From: Diphasiastrum complanatum
Taxonomy: Eukaryota; Streptophyta; Lycopodiopsida; Lycopodiales; Lycopodiaceae
DNA: 64,000 bases
Reading direction: 5' to 3'
Assembly: GCA_029204225.1 (NCBI GenBank)
Contig: CM055110.1
Location: 41,645,862-41,709,861 of the forward strand
Part shown: piece after piece, positions 11,033-22,841 of the stretch
How the letters are laid out: each line of letters starts with the position of its first letter
How positions within the stretch are numbered: position 1 is the first letter of the stretch
Notes under the pieces: generated by a model
Told to the model about the DNA's origin: nothing
What the model saw: only the letters and a program-made list of their open reading frames with translations
Database searches by the model: none
Program-made: the position numbers and the translations under genes

Positions 11033-12120
11033 AATGATTATTTTGTGCCTTGTCCATCTCTTTATGCTATCAATCTGTTATCTAATTTTTTTTTTGTTTA
11101 CAATGTTTTTATTTCATCATTTACGAGTACAATTTCACATTAAAAATAATTAAGCTTCTTGGTTATACACTATAACTATTAACGTCACAAATCTAATTGT
11201 ATTCTTTTTAATCTAAAATTTAATTTCTATAGTTAAAGACATTAGTATGGATGTTCTAGTATTTGGTTCATGCTATGCACGATGACTTTAATGGTTTAAA
11301 AATTTGTGATTGCAGATTACTTTTGAGTGCTTTTGAGTTTTAGAATGAAATAGACAAACTCTTTTTCTACGAATCATGTCTCTCCAACATGGCTCTTTGA
11401 GCAACACAATCTTTATATCTGGTAAGCAAATTATCATGATATGATTATATGTAGCAATATATACTTATATCCTACATGATTCAATCAAAGTTAGTTTTAT
11501 ATTTGCTTTCATTGTTGTAATTAATCAATTTTGATATGCTAAAAGGCAATATAGCAGTTTTGCAATGTATTCATATCTTTTCATTTAGATTGTATACTTT
11601 ATGTGTAGTTTGAGTTTTATTTTTGATTAATTGTTTATTATCACATTTATAGTTGTCTTCAATTTTGTAAGCAATCATACACTGAAAAGTAATAATTTAC
11701 AATGCACTTAGAAAAACAGTCATCAAGTTGTTTGTGATAATAATAATAGTAGTACAAAAAAAGATTGATTCAAAAAATAATATCTTGTTTCAACAGTAAT
11801 CGATGAAGAGAAGCAAAAAAACATCTGTTGATATTTATACACTATAAAAAAAAGATACAATTTTTTCAAACCAATTTTTTTAAAATTATTTTTATTATTT
11901 ACATCCTTGTCATGTAAGAGCTAATATACTTAAAAGTGAAAGCGAGAGTGAAATCAAAAGCGAAATCGAAATGAAAATCAAAATAAAAAAATACAAAATT
12001 TTGCGAAAAAAACCTAAGCACATTTTGACATAATCTAAGATACTAACTCTATAGTTATGAAATGAGAGTTCAATTGTACATTGCTCCATCTATTAATTTG
12101 TAAATCACTGAAGGTTGCTT
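11033..12120. other. AT-rich non-coding stretch
   Basis: Strongly AT-rich sequence with many short A and T runs. No ORF with a recognisable family, no repeat array and no RNA gene was seen. It could hold a decayed intron or the lost 3' part of the DUF26 gene, but I cannot identify either. Confidence 0.5.
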
Positions 12121-12129
12121 ACCTTCAGT

Positions 12130-12480
12130 GAAGGACTTCAACATAGAACTTGTTCAAATTCGAGAGCCAATCAACCAAAGAGAGCTCATCCAAATAGTCT
12201 TGAATCAACTCAATGTGGACTATTATAATATACTCCAATCATATGTCATCCAAAAGAACTTTCCTACATTGGACATTTTGAGAAAATAATGAACATCTTA
12301 TCAATGAGACCAATATGGCATTGAACAAAGGTTTTAAAATGCAAGATCTAGGAGTTATCAAGAAGTTTAATATGGATAGGTGCAAAAGAATATATTAAGT
12401 CAATATATTCAAGATCCATTGATTCACAATTGGAAACTAACTTTAGATTCGAACAATATAGTTATGGATTTAGAGCTAAG
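12130..12480 (+). pseudogene. Short copia fossil (gag, RT and RNase H pieces)
   Basis: Three separate copia phrases lie close together in order. A Gag segment (INQRELIQIVLNQLNVDYYN, then VIQKNFPTLDIL) matches ELVQIVLNGL...FTNLVQ of element B. A piece of RT (ALNKGFKMQDLGVIKKF) and a piece after RT (ILSQYIQDPLIHNWKL) follow. The intervening kilobases are deleted. It is an old, heavily eroded copy. Confidence 0.6.
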
Positions 12481-13281
12481 TTTATAGATATCTTTTGAGA
12501 TAAAGCAAGAAAAAAGTTATTCTTGACAATTTTAATACTTCATGTATGTGAAAATTTGTGTGTCTAATGAGTTGATTTGAACTTGCTAAAAATTATGTAC
12601 TTTTCATACGTGCGAGAAGCCGTGGGAATCATTAGATGATAGATTACTTGCGGTGTTTAAAGACAATTACCAATCTAGATCAAATCAAGATACATAAAGT
12701 GTTTAGATCTTGATCAATCTAATTGTTGTGCAATCCTTGATACTTGAATGATGTATGTACAACCAAATGAGATTTACATACTCTGATTTAACATCTAACA
12801 TGTGATCAAACATGTTTTTATAGAAAACAACAAGCAAAACACATGGATATCTCTAAAGACTCTAATTACATAATTGAGGTAAATTTATTATGAAAATTTA
12901 TAAATCCAAGTAATATTTCATATAATTTTTTTTATTTTTATTAATAGTGACATACTATAAAATAAACAATTACGCATATATTATATTTAATTTTAGATTC
13001 TAATATTTGTTCTACAATCATAGTTGTTTCGAAAATTAAAGAGGAAACAATTTCGACCAAAGTTAAAAAATGGAAACAATATTTCCAACAACGAAACAAA
13101 TGTTTCTACTCAATATTTGTGGAGTTGAACCTTCAAGTTATGTAAATGAATTTGAAAACAATAAAGAATTATATGATTTTATCAATGACCACAAATCGAA
13201 GAAGGAGAGATTTGAGGAAGAATATAAGGATAGCCCAATTGAAGGTAAAATTATCTATATATTATTTCATATAAACAATAA

Positions 13282-13405
13282 AATTAAAATAAATATATAT
13301 CAAAATAAAATAGTCAATAAAATCATGTTTTTTTTAACAATAGAATTAAAATAAATATATATCAAAATAAAATAGTCAATAAAATCATGTTTTTCTTAAA
13401 TAATA
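13282..13405. repeat. 62-bp tandem duplication in AT-rich DNA
   Basis: The unit aattaaaataaatatatatc ... atcatgtttt occurs at 13282-13343 and again from 13344. The copies are nearly identical, so it is a recent local duplication. The upstream sequence 12481-13281 contains a 94-codon plus ORF (13070-13354) that overlaps it and has no recognisable family. Confidence 0.85.
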
Positions 13406-13514
13406 TATTGTCATAGAAATTGTAAAAGATCTTTCGAAAAAATTCGACATACAAATTTCAAAGACTATCAATACAAATAGAGCATCAATAAAATATTTGG
13501 AATCACATATACAT

Positions 13515-13760
13515 AAATCACTCCACGGCCAGCCAGTCCTCGACGACCTCAGGTTTCTTCTCCTTCTTCTCGCCCGCATAAACAAAACCGAGATTGGGTG
13601 AAGACATCAATTTGACTTGATTCAACAAAACCTCCATTTCCTGATTTCTCATCTGATTGCGATTATTCATATCATTGAGTGCCGTACTCAACTACTAACA
13701 AATCACCATATAAGATGGCGCTCCTGGATTTGCAGCTTGATTTGAAGTTTCTTCGGCCAT
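13515..13760 (-). pseudogene. Start of a gag-like ORF of a minus-strand LTR element
   Basis: From an ATG at 13760 the minus strand reads MAEETSNQAANPGAPSYMV, then two adjacent stops, then in the same frame NDMNNRNQMRNQEMEVLLNQ and KKEKKPEVVEDWLAVE. The hydrophilic Asn/Gln/Glu-rich composition and the MAEE start fit the N-terminus of a plant gag. On the same strand an LTR with a PBS lies upstream at 15464-15991, which makes a 1.7-kb leader followed by gag a reasonable reading. The element is cut off below about 13500. No conserved gag core is present, so the call is tentative. Confidence 0.35.
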
Positions 13761-14059
13761 TTCGATATATCTATCTTGGAAATTACTAAATTTAGTTAAT
13801 ATCAAATTAACTCATAATGAAGTACAGTGACCAAAAACTGACTGAAATTGACTCCAGCATGGTCAAATTATTATTTTTAGTCAATTTCATAGATATCACA
13901 AAAAACTGAAAAAAAACTAAAAATTTCGAGTTTTCGCACTTTTATTTTTATTTTTTTTTAATTTTACGTTTTCTAAAAATTCATAAAAAACCACTGTCAG
14001 TTATTAAGCAATCGAAATCGAAAACCCAGTTTTGTATCTAACAATCAGAGTACATGAGT

Positions 14060-14425
14060 ATAACCACTCAAAACAGATCTAAACCACTTATGCATGTTAG
14101 AATCACTCTGAGAATCCACATGTAGACATTCCATGCAAGCACAGTACCTCAAAATAGGAAATTGACATGCATGCAATCAGAACAATTGGAAATTCTACCA
14201 ATTTTGCTCACAAAATTGCAAAACTTCAGATGATCATTCCTAGGCATATAACCACTCAAAACAGATCTAAACCACTCATGCATGCTAAAATCACTATGAG
14301 AATCCACATGCAGACATTCCATGCAAGCACAGTACCTCAAAATAGGAAATTGACATGCATGCAATCAGAACAATTGGAAATTCTACCAATTTTGCTCACA
14401 AAATTGCAAAACTTCAGATGATCAT
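14060..14425. repeat. 188-bp tandem duplication
   Basis: Two head-to-tail copies with period 188 (14060-14247 and 14248-14425) share phrases such as ataaccactcaaaacagatc and gcatgcaatcagaacaattg. They differ at only a few positions. The repeat lies in the presumed leader of the minus-strand LTR element. Confidence 0.9.
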
Positions 14426-15463
14426 ATCTACAAGACACCAAATTGGGTGTTGTAAAGCTCAGTACAGAGGGAGACCTAGTGAACAAGACACTTGCCATGT
14501 CAGCATGCCACCTAGGATTCACACGTGCGAGTTCACAATAGCCAAATAATCCGTAGGAGGACGCACTTTTTCAAGGCCAATCAGTTTAAAAACTTGCAAA
14601 CACTCAACCAAGCCTAAAAATGATGATCCAAACAATCTTAAATGGTCGCTAAGAGTTCCATGAAGCCTTCATACAGATCCTATGAAGTAGTACGGGCTGA
14701 GAACAATGAATTCTTGATTTCTAGAAGTCAAAATTGCTACAAAGAAATCCATCCCCCAAAATTCACCAAAATTGGTCAATTTTTGTCAATTTTTTACTTT
14801 GTACAAATCCAATTGCTGAAATTCTTGGCTCTATCTTCTAGGACAACTTCAAAAGACTAGGATTCATCTTTTTTCAGCTTCAATTGATGTTCAACAACCT
14901 CCTACCATCCAATTTCATGAAAAAACGAGCAAAAATCATGAATATTAGCCCTTTCTAGGTTTTTTCACCATGCTCAATTGGAATTTAATGGCAAGAATGT
15001 TTTTCAAATCCACATGCAATCCAATATACAGAGTTATAACCAAACAATTGATCTGAACTTGCTGGATTTTGAATTCTACCCTCCATTTTGTGCCAAAATC
15101 ATGGAAAACAAGTCAAATTTGGCCAAAAAAGAGCCTAGAATCCAAATACATGGGAAGATCCAACATGCAAACTAAATTTCAACTACTTCAAAGTGAAATA
15201 ACTTGCTGGAGATTTCAGATCCATAACTAGTTTGAGCTACACATGCTAAAACTCCAAAAAAGACACCAAATTTGATTTCCTAGCACAATTCTCCATAAAC
15301 CACAATGAATTTGAGAGAGATATGGAACATGCAAATTGAAATTGGGAAGATCCACCAACTTGCAATCTTGCTCCTCTCCTTGGATGAGAATACTAGTTGA
15401 ATACCATCAAGCTCCAATGAAAAGCACCACCTCTCCAAACTTGTAAGCCTTGCTCTGATACCA

Positions 15464-15991
15464 CTATAAGGGAAGCTCTTTAGATCATGCTTACAAATCC
15501 CAAACACAAAGGATAACACACTATGGAGAAACCACCCAACCAAGTAGAAGCATCCAATCAATTTCTGGAAGCCTCACCCCCAAGTCAAGGAACAAGAAGC
15601 ATGAATGTAGAGTGAGAGCCTGGCAATGAATCCAAAACCATGTTGAGGAGGGAGTAGGGAGAGTTTGGACCCAATATATAGAGCCAAAAGCATCTTGGGC
15701 ACTTAGCCATGCATAGCCCTAATTCCCTATACATAGATTCACCTGGAATAGAGTCCTATGCATGGACCAACTATTCATAGAATTGTTATTGATAACTCTA
15801 CACATGCATACACTGTCTCATACCTTGTCTAAACTCCATTTAGTGTGTTCTGGGCCTCACAAGGATATTAGTTACTTTTGGGTCACGTCCAGTATGACGT
15901 GGCATAACTAACAACTTGTTTCACTGGAGTACCGTTGTGTATCCAAGACTAGGAGTATACTGTATCCTATGTATTGGTCATGGACATAACA
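15464..15991 (-). repeat. LTR (about 528 bp) with adjacent tRNA-Met PBS, minus strand
   Basis: On the minus strand the LTR begins TGTTATGTCCATGACC at 15991 and ends CTTCCCTTATAG at 15464. The PBS TGGTATCAGAGCA occupies 15463-15451. A second copy in plus orientation lies at 54707-55159 with the same start, end and PBS. This is a 5' LTR whose internal domain runs toward lower coordinates. No matching 3' LTR is in the window. Confidence 0.85.
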
Positions 15992-18601
15992 GAAACCATC
16001 CATGGCAGATGCAAGTGAAAAAGGGAAAAGACATGAAAAAGGCACTCAAGCATGCATGGTTATGAAGCTGCTGGGAGCTCTCCAATTTTGAAGATAGCAA
16101 CCATTTGCGGCAATAGGACATTTTAACTAAATTGTGGCAAACAATTTTTGTGATAAAGACCAGCAGCAATAAGCACTTGGTTTTATGCAAGCGAACGAGG
16201 ATCTACGCTTTTTTAAGTGACAATTGAAGATGCCAATAGTGGAGCAATATCATCCAATATGGGTTGCAGTGGGCCTTGCAACATATTAGGGGTGAGATGA
16301 TGTTGGTTGATTCTGACGAATCCCAAAGATACTCGGCCAGAGCTACCCAAGAGCACCTCTCACCTTAGACCGAGAAGGTCTCTAAGAAGAAGAGATGAAC
16401 GAAGACTGAGAGCCGAGTATGAGAGCCAAGAAGTACTAGTTAAGTTGACAAGTAGAAACTGTGTAAGCCTCATGGTAAATCCCGAAAGATGGAATAACCA
16501 TATAGGAACTAGTATTTCTAGGAAAATGTAATAAATGCAAGTAGACCCCTCCTAGAAAAGTAGAGTGAGCCGCCTTTTGATGGTGACCTCTAGTGGAGGA
16601 GGTAATTCCACTTGTAATTTGTGTAATGTGGAAATGCCACTTAAGGAGCTCTCTTGCTTACTTAAGAGACTTCCCCTTTGTAGAAGGGAGCTTTTTGTGT
16701 GATGTATCTACTCCATGCTGAAATGAGAATAGCTTCCACAAGTTTGATGCATCCTTGAGCTCCTTGATCATTCTTGTTTCTTGAGTGATGCATTAATGAT
16801 CTTGCTCTTCCATCCTATTGTGTGTGGTTGTGGATTGTAGTTGTGAATTAAAGTAGCGTGGATTAGATTTCCTAATTTCTTGTGGATTAAAATAGGAATC
16901 AACATTCAAGTAAACTAAATAGGCTGGATTTGTGGTGTAGATTTTGCATATTCCCTTACATTCTAGTTTTTGATGTTCTTGGGGTGTCCAAAAATCAAGA
17001 AATGAGTGTTTTGGACTTCTAATATGATATTTAGTTCTTGTTTCTTGGTTTAGTTCCAATCGTGTTAGAGTGTTTTCCTGATTTTGCGAGTAGATTAGCA
17101 TTCTGAATGTTTGTTACAGCTCCTAGGATCATGAAAATCGAGCAACTGTGCTGCATTGCAAATCTGAGTGTGTTCATTATGGCTTGCCTTGTAACATAGT
17201 TAGTTGATCCATTTGGCAAGTGCCCAATCATAAACAACAAAGTGTTCAAAGCCTTGAAGTCATCCTCTGAGAGGAAGGGTGAATATACTACGACGAGTAC
17301 CTGTAAAACTGACCATCAAGATCCTGTGTGCAAACCATAAATAATGAAAGAAATGGCAACTAACACTCTTCTCAGGCTCAGAAGCTAGGCTGCCTGGCAG
17401 AGCATCTGAGACTGGGAAGAATCACACAACAATATCCTATCTCTACATTGAACCATTGTTCAATGTGTGTGTCTTGAGAGACACTTATTGTGGTTAAGGT
17501 GGATGTTGTTTTCAAAGAGATTGTAGGCTGCAACCTCATGCCATTCACAACTTGCCCACATATCAACAACATGCAATAATCTTTCAACTTTGGATGTCAA
17601 GCTAACCAACTAAGCCAACTATGTTGGGTACAACATGTAATAGTTGCAAAAGCTGATGTTAATCAACTTTTGCATCCTAGTCCAAACACTCTCCAATCTA
17701 CTTTTATTACAAAATGCAAAGTCATGAATGCATGTATTGCCATCATTCCTTCATATATCATGCTTATGTGTTCCATATCGCTGATATATGAATGTGAAAC
17801 ACTAGCTAAAAACTTCAACAAATCTCATGTCATTACAAAAATCAGATTCATCAATCTACATTCAGTGCCTTTCAGTGAGTAGATTGACATTAAATTAGCA
17901 CCACAAATTGATATATGAGCAATGTGACAATCAATCAACTACCAGATAAAATGACCTATTATGAGCATTAACATGAAACAAAGGTTATCAATGGCATTTG
18001 TAAAATCATCTCATATTTTGTCAGCTGTCTTTTCTGAGTCTTGTTTCAATGGGTCTTGTTCCACGCTGGATAATTTCCTTACTACACTTCAACCAGAAAG
18101 CACTCATATAAATTTTGCAGTGAATAGATGCCCAGACTTTCTGGAAACATCATATCACAGATTCTGATGGTGTGCACCGAAGTGCTTCATAATCCATCCC
18201 ACTTGGTGGTTTTTCTTGAGATTAAATCCAGGGTTCTAACAAGGCTTGATTAGCAAGAAAACTTTGGAAATTTCCACGGTTCTGCTTGTGATGAACTCTC
18301 TTACAATTCTCTTTAATTTGATTAAAAATACGAAGAGATTACTTTGCAAGATCGACATATAGAATACAAAGAAGACAACATGATCAAGATTGAAAACCTA
18401 AAGAGGCAGAAGCATGTAAAAATTCAGTAAAGTTGTTACAGAGCTCTATGTTTTCAAGGATTTGAATGTTATCATTATTTTGCATGACTTGAAAAGCTAG
18501 CAGCATCTCAAATTCTCTGCCTGTTCAAAAATCAACATCGGCAATTGGAATTACCAAATCGTTCTATTCTTTTGAGTAGAGCCTTGTAAGTTTGGTAAGA
18601 T
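15992..18601. other. No gene recognised; possible LTR or retroelement debris
   Basis: Plus-strand ORFs are short. Around 16300-16430 a frame reads RPRRSLRRRDERRLRAEYES, a basic stretch that could be a retroelement linker, and 16540-16760 has LTR-like features without fixed ends. The part closest to 18601 should contain the 3' UTR and terminator of the methyltransferase gene. No exon of another gene could be supported. Confidence 0.4.
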
Positions 18602-19981
18602 TCAGAGGACTGCACCTCTTTTAAGTGGTTTCTCAAGTAAGGCTGATAAATAATACTCCTGTAATTGGGGGCCACGATCGAGCTTTGCTGCAGTTTCCCA
18701 TCTCAGTTTCTTGTAGCCAAGCCGTTCAATCATAGGAGCATACGTGCTATTGAGCTGAGGCGACTTACAAAAGAAGCGATCAATCCATAAAAGACCTCCT
18801 GGACGGAGAATGCGATCAATATCATAAAAGGTAAACTCCAAGCTTTCAGTGGGGATCCAGTTGCTCAAAACATGCATGGAATGTACTATGTCAAGGGTGT
18901 TATCAAAAAAGGGAAAGCGCTGTGAAATGGTGAGGAAAAGAGGCACAATTCCTCGGTGTCCAATGAAATTATTAAAAGGGCCTCCCAAATTGAGTGTTGA
19001 GGTGACAATTGTGACATTATGCTCCCACATTCTAGCTGCAAAAGATCCAGTACCACCGCCAATATCAAGACCAATCCGGAGAGTTCCTTGTTTAAAAGCC
19101 AACACATCAGCAATGCTGAAGTCCACATTACTTTCTGGCATCACCCACCTCCTCCTCTCTCTCCCTTGGAGATCAAAACAGTCCAAACAATCTGCAAACA
19201 CTTTTTTCTTTGCTCTAGCATTGAGGCAATCAAAGCTCTTGCAAGAATAAGCTGTCCAGAGAATCGAATCATCTGATGGGCTCTCCCAGAGAGATGTTGG
19301 AAGCTCCAAGGGTTCTTCTGGATCTGAAGGCATCCGGGCAAAACAACGGCGGCGCGGCAGAGGTTCACATCCATGAAGAAGGAGCTTCTGGGCAAGTGAT
19401 TCATCATCAGGGCAATCTGCTCCAACTCTGTAATGCATGTATTTTGCGATATCTGGCTTTAAATTTGGATTGAAGCAACCAAATCCCATTGCCCCGACAA
19501 TGATGTCTGCATTAAGGGATGGATTATAACCTAGAGGCAGCTTCCTTACTGCTACAAACTCTTGAAGCTCTTTTGCAAGTGAGCTCAGTTGTGGTGGCCA
19601 TGTATTAGAGGCGGAAACCTCTGAGCCCTGATGCTGAGAAGTACTCAGCAGCAAATTTGCTGCAATTCCCTGGATCACTTGCAGTGACGCCTCCAGCTCT
19701 TGGCGCACCTTAATGAGCTCTTTCTGGGTCTTCCGAAGATCCTCCTGTGTTTCATTCAGCTGATTGGGCCACCTCTGAGCTCCATTCAGATATCCCCGAT
19801 GTGAGAGGCTTGAGTCTTGTGACTGAGATCTGCAGGAATTGGCTGCCGTAAAGAGATAAATTGCTACTAAGTTGGGAACCGTAATGCCCACTATTACCAA
19901 AAGCAACTGGAAAACTCTTGTGCTTCTTTGAGATGATTCCCAAAACATTTTGGACAGTGGTGGATAACGTTGTTCAATCAT
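18602..19981 (-). CDS. Putative SAM-dependent methyltransferase, type II membrane protein
   Basis: A single uninterrupted 459-codon frame. The protein has a short cytosolic N-terminus, one membrane span at about residues 24-46 (FQLLLVIVGITVPNLVAIYL), a probable coiled coil at 77-105, a Cys-rich plant-specific middle (Cys at 190, 205, 213, 247, 252, 265 and 268) and a methyltransferase fold. The SAM-binding motif I is IGLDIGGGTGSF (303-314), the post-I region is VTIVTSTLNLGGPFN, and the acidic/IL motif region is DRILRPGGLLWIDRFF (388-403). This architecture matches the uncharacterised plant family of Arabidopsis At1g29790/At5g40830-like proteins, distantly related to the QUASIMODO/DUF248 pectin methyltransferases. 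By analogy it would sit in the Golgi or endomembrane with the catalytic domain lumenal; the substrate is unknown. Length fits the family. The start is the first Met of the frame and precedes the TM segment by the usual distance. It lies alone, with no coding neighbour within 5 kb. Confidence 0.92.
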   Translation of the reverse strand: MIEQRYPPLSKMFWESSQRSTRVFQLLLVIVGITVPNLVAIYLFTAANSCRSQSQDSSLSHRGYLNGAQRWPNQLNETQEDLRKTQKELIKVRQELEASLQVIQGIAANLLLSTSQHQGSEVSASNTWPPQLSSLAKELQEFVAVRKLPLGYNPSLNADIIVGAMGFGCFNPNLKPDIAKYMHYRVGADCPDDESLAQKLLLHGCEPLPRRRCFARMPSDPEEPLELPTSLWESPSDDSILWTAYSCKSFDCLNARAKKKVFADCLDCFDLQGRERRRWVMPESNVDFSIADVLAFKQGTLRIGLDIGGGTGSFAARMWEHNVTIVTSTLNLGGPFNNFIGHRGIVPLFLTISQRFPFFDNTLDIVHSMHVLSNWIPTESLEFTFYDIDRILRPGGLLWIDRFFCKSPQLNSTYAPMIERLGYKKLRWETAAKLDRGPQLQEYYLSALLEKPLKRGAVL

Positions 19982-20020
19982 GCTCCAAATCCCAACTTCT
20001 GGCAGCTCTGTCAGAGAACA

Positions 20021-20624
20021 CTGCAGGAAAGATGACAGATCTCAAGGTGCACATAAATCATCCACTATTACACTGAAATGATAAGCATCCCTAAATGGTA
20101 ATTTATCCAGTGATGCATAATTTGCTGCACCAACAAGGAATGAAGCATATGGTTTATAGATATCAAAATAAAAGCAGATTAAGCATCAATGACCACATTT
20201 TAAATAGTTAGTAACGAATCATTAGCATGGTAGAACGGCAGAGTTTGCTATTCTCCAGATTGATTAAACTCAATTTGAGCTCAAATGACAAACAGGAGTA
20301 ATAAGAAGACGTTTTTCTGCAGGAGATTACATATCAAATAAAGGTACTTACATAGTGGATATGACTTCAAACAAAACCCAGTGCAGCCAAGCATATCCGC
20401 TCACTCCATAGAGTTCAAAAAAGACTAAACGATCTGTGATAAGAATTGTAAGCACACTAAGATCTTGACGAAATTTTCAAGTTTGAGCCTAAATCACACA
20501 TTTTGCTTTCTATCCGTGCAAGATTTACATCAAAAGTTGCATGCCTGGCGCGAATCTGAGACAAATTCCATTCAAGAAAACAGGGAAAAAACCAAGCTTG
20601 AGCTTTGGAAATGGGTGTACGTAC
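20021..20624 (-). other. Inferred intron in the 5' UTR of the methyltransferase-like gene
   Basis: On the minus strand GAGAG|GTACGTAC (donor, plus 20624-20619) and a pyrimidine-rich TTTCCTGCAG (acceptor, ending at plus 20021) define a 604-base intron. It would leave a UTR exon of 39 bases before the ATG at 19981. Both sites are close to consensus. Upstream exon sequence would run from 20625 to about 20770, with a GA-rich stretch typical of plant leaders. There is no transcript to confirm it. Confidence 0.5.
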
Positions 20625-20848
20625 CTCTCCTACATTGCCTGCTGCTGGTGAGCTTTAGATTCTTCAGAAAAGCATCCAAACTTCATCGAACTGGACGGAT
20701 GGCTGGCTCCTGTCTACTGGAAGAGAACCACTCAAAAGAATACCTTAGCTCCAGTAGTTATACCTGATCAGAAAGACGAGAGAGAGGGAGCGAGAAAAGA
20801 AAATAGCGACATGGGTTAAGTTAGAAAAGCCATCATTGTTTGAGCCGC

Positions 20849-20851
<3 letters not shown>

Positions 20852-20880
<29 letters not shown>
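20852..20880. repeat. (TA)n microsatellite
   Basis: About 14 TA units lie some 870 bases upstream of the methyltransferase ATG, within what should be its promoter region. No TATA box can be singled out because of the repeat. Confidence 0.9.
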
Positions 20881-20883
<3 letters not shown>

Positions 20884-21869
20884 GTGACAGAGGAATGGAA
20901 GATTGAAACAACCAAAATTGGGGAATCATTTTTGGCCGGGCATTGCCTTGTGGAGGCGATAGTTCAGGCACTCCCTTCTTCTCTATTCTTATTATTATTC
21001 TCCTTTCGCCCGCGGGGCATTGCCTTGTGGAGGCCCAATTTTAATTAAGTCACTCCTTTGTTTCTTTCACACTTTCCCTTATTCTTCTTCTTCTTCTAAA
21101 CTTTCCATGCACAAGGACCTAGCTTCTAAAGTTCAAATCGTGGAGAGAATTTATCCTTTGCCATGCCTTCCTCAAGACCCTTAGATTACTTGTCTTGTTC
21201 ACGATGGAGAATTTGATAGAGTCTATGTGGAAGTTCCTAAAACCCCAAAGATTTAAATGCTTTAGTAGGTGATAGAAGATCTTGCTTTTATTAATGAAGG
21301 ATGGGAAAATCCATCAAAGTACAAAAGGATGAGAGTACATGGAACGATAATGTCAGATGATGGCAAACGGTAATTAAGTTAATATGCTTAATTAAACATA
21401 AGCCATCAAAATAATCACGCTAAACCTAATGCCTGAGGTAACTCACTAGCTATAATAGTGTCATTAATAGGTAATGCAGAAAGCTTTGACGTAGTCGTTC
21501 TTGCTCGTCAGTGCTTGCGAATGTTGCAATGCAACAGAAATACGTCGACGATAGAAAGAAAAATTGGGGGTAAATTGCCATTAATTGAGAGAAACAAAAT
21601 TCAAGTCTTTAGATAACACAATGAAAAGTCAAGTCTAGTTCCACATAGAATTGAAAGATTGAAATTTAAATTATTTGATGACCTGTCGTCAAGTGATCAA
21701 GGGTTTTATGCACACTTTTGTGGGCATGCGCCCAAAAGCGTGTTGAAAACAACTCTAGTGTTAATAATCAACCCTCTCTTAATAATAGATCTTCTCTTTT
21801 TGATTCTATAATAAAGAGATTCATAATTGATATAGATAACGAGTGTCCACATTGGATACTTCACTATTT

Positions 21870-22430
21870 CTGACATCAATTCTACATAATATGATGGAAA
21901 AACTACATGAAGGAACTAATAGAAACATAATGAATGGATCCCTCCACATATCAACCTCTGGTTTCTCTGTGAAATAGTAGCAAACATGTGTCAAAACAAT
22001 CAAATGGTCCAGCTCATGTGAGGTGTATGCTCCAAAAACCACCATGAATCCATTGCCATCTTGCCACAAAGGATCTCCAAAACTTGAAAAACTAAGAGTG
22101 AATGAATCAATGAAATATTGATGTTTCTTCAGCTCCATTTACATCAACAAGGCTAGCCAAGAACATTTTTCCATCTTTAAGATCCAAAATATGTAAAACT
22201 ATGAACCTAGTTTCATGATATCTTGACAATTAGCACATATTGACATGACAATGCTCAAACATGAAGTAAGGTAAGTTAGAACCAAACTTCCTTGCTATAC
22301 ATTTGACCGTACTTGAGTCTTCAATAACTTGCAAAAACAAATCCTTAGTGCCTTGACCATTGGGTTCCATCTTGATGCCTTTTCCTAGCTTCAAATTGCC
22401 CATTTTCACTTGATATTGATGAAGCAAACA
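21870..22430 (-). pseudogene. Unidentified broken ORF
   Basis: Consecutive minus-strand frames look coding-like and follow one another: MGNLKLGKGIKMEPNGQGTK and FLQVIEDSSTVKCIARKFGS (22427-22230), then LDLKDGKMFLASLVDVNG (about 22190-22130), then FGDPLWQDGNGFMVVFGAYT and RDPFIMF (22138-21890). Stops and frame changes separate them. I do not recognise the family. It could be a pseudogene of a fern-specific protein or part of a transposon. Between 20900 and 21870 nothing convincing was seen apart from a doubtful plus-strand coding-like phrase near 21125-21250 interrupted by two stops. Confidence 0.3.
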
Positions 22431-22452
22431 GTTAGAATTAGTAAGCTCAGCT

Positions 22453-22828
22453 GTGATTGTATTGTTATTGTAGTTTACAGTTATGTACTGTTTCAGTTTG
22501 GTAGGTAGGCTTTAGCTAGGAAGCCACCCAGGGGGCTTGATAACGGGATTACACCTGTATATAGCCCACATACAGGCGAACAATAAATTTCATGCATTTA
22601 TTAGGCTTATGCCACGTGGCGTCCCCATGCTAAAGGAGACTTTTGCTTGTATATGTATCCCTTTCTTTAATGCTTTTGCTTTGTGAGCTCTTTGCTTTAT
22701 GTGAGCTCCTCCATCACTCTGTTATTTGTGGATGCTATTTATGGTTTCGATGGTTGGCAATCAGTCAATGATTGCATATCTGATATGCACTCTCCACTAG
22801 ATCAGAATTTTCGCATAGAATGTTAACT
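22453..22828 (+). repeat. LTR with tRNA-Met PBS, start of a degraded element
   Basis: TGGTATCAGAGCT at 22829-22841 is a PBS. The preceding 375 bases have LTR character: a possible start TGTGATTGTATTG at 22453, promoter-like and polyA-like AT-rich motifs, and gccacgtggc. The exact 5' end is a guess because no second copy is in the window. About 50 bases after the PBS a short frame begins MVASEPSNGKDVIRGT, a typical copia-style Gag start, and then breaks. Confidence 0.6.
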
Positions 22829-22841
22829 TGGTATCAGAGCT

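Noticed and set aside
16300-16430. Pararetrovirus-like basic ORF (RRSLRRRDERRLRAEYES)
   Set aside because: No movement protein, coat protein or RT motif nearby. A short basic stretch alone is not evidence of an endogenous virus.
18849-19943. Several plus and minus ORFs overlapping the methyltransferase gene
   Set aside because: They are shorter, lack motifs, and lie wholly within the 459-codon frame that carries the SAM-binding motif and membrane span.
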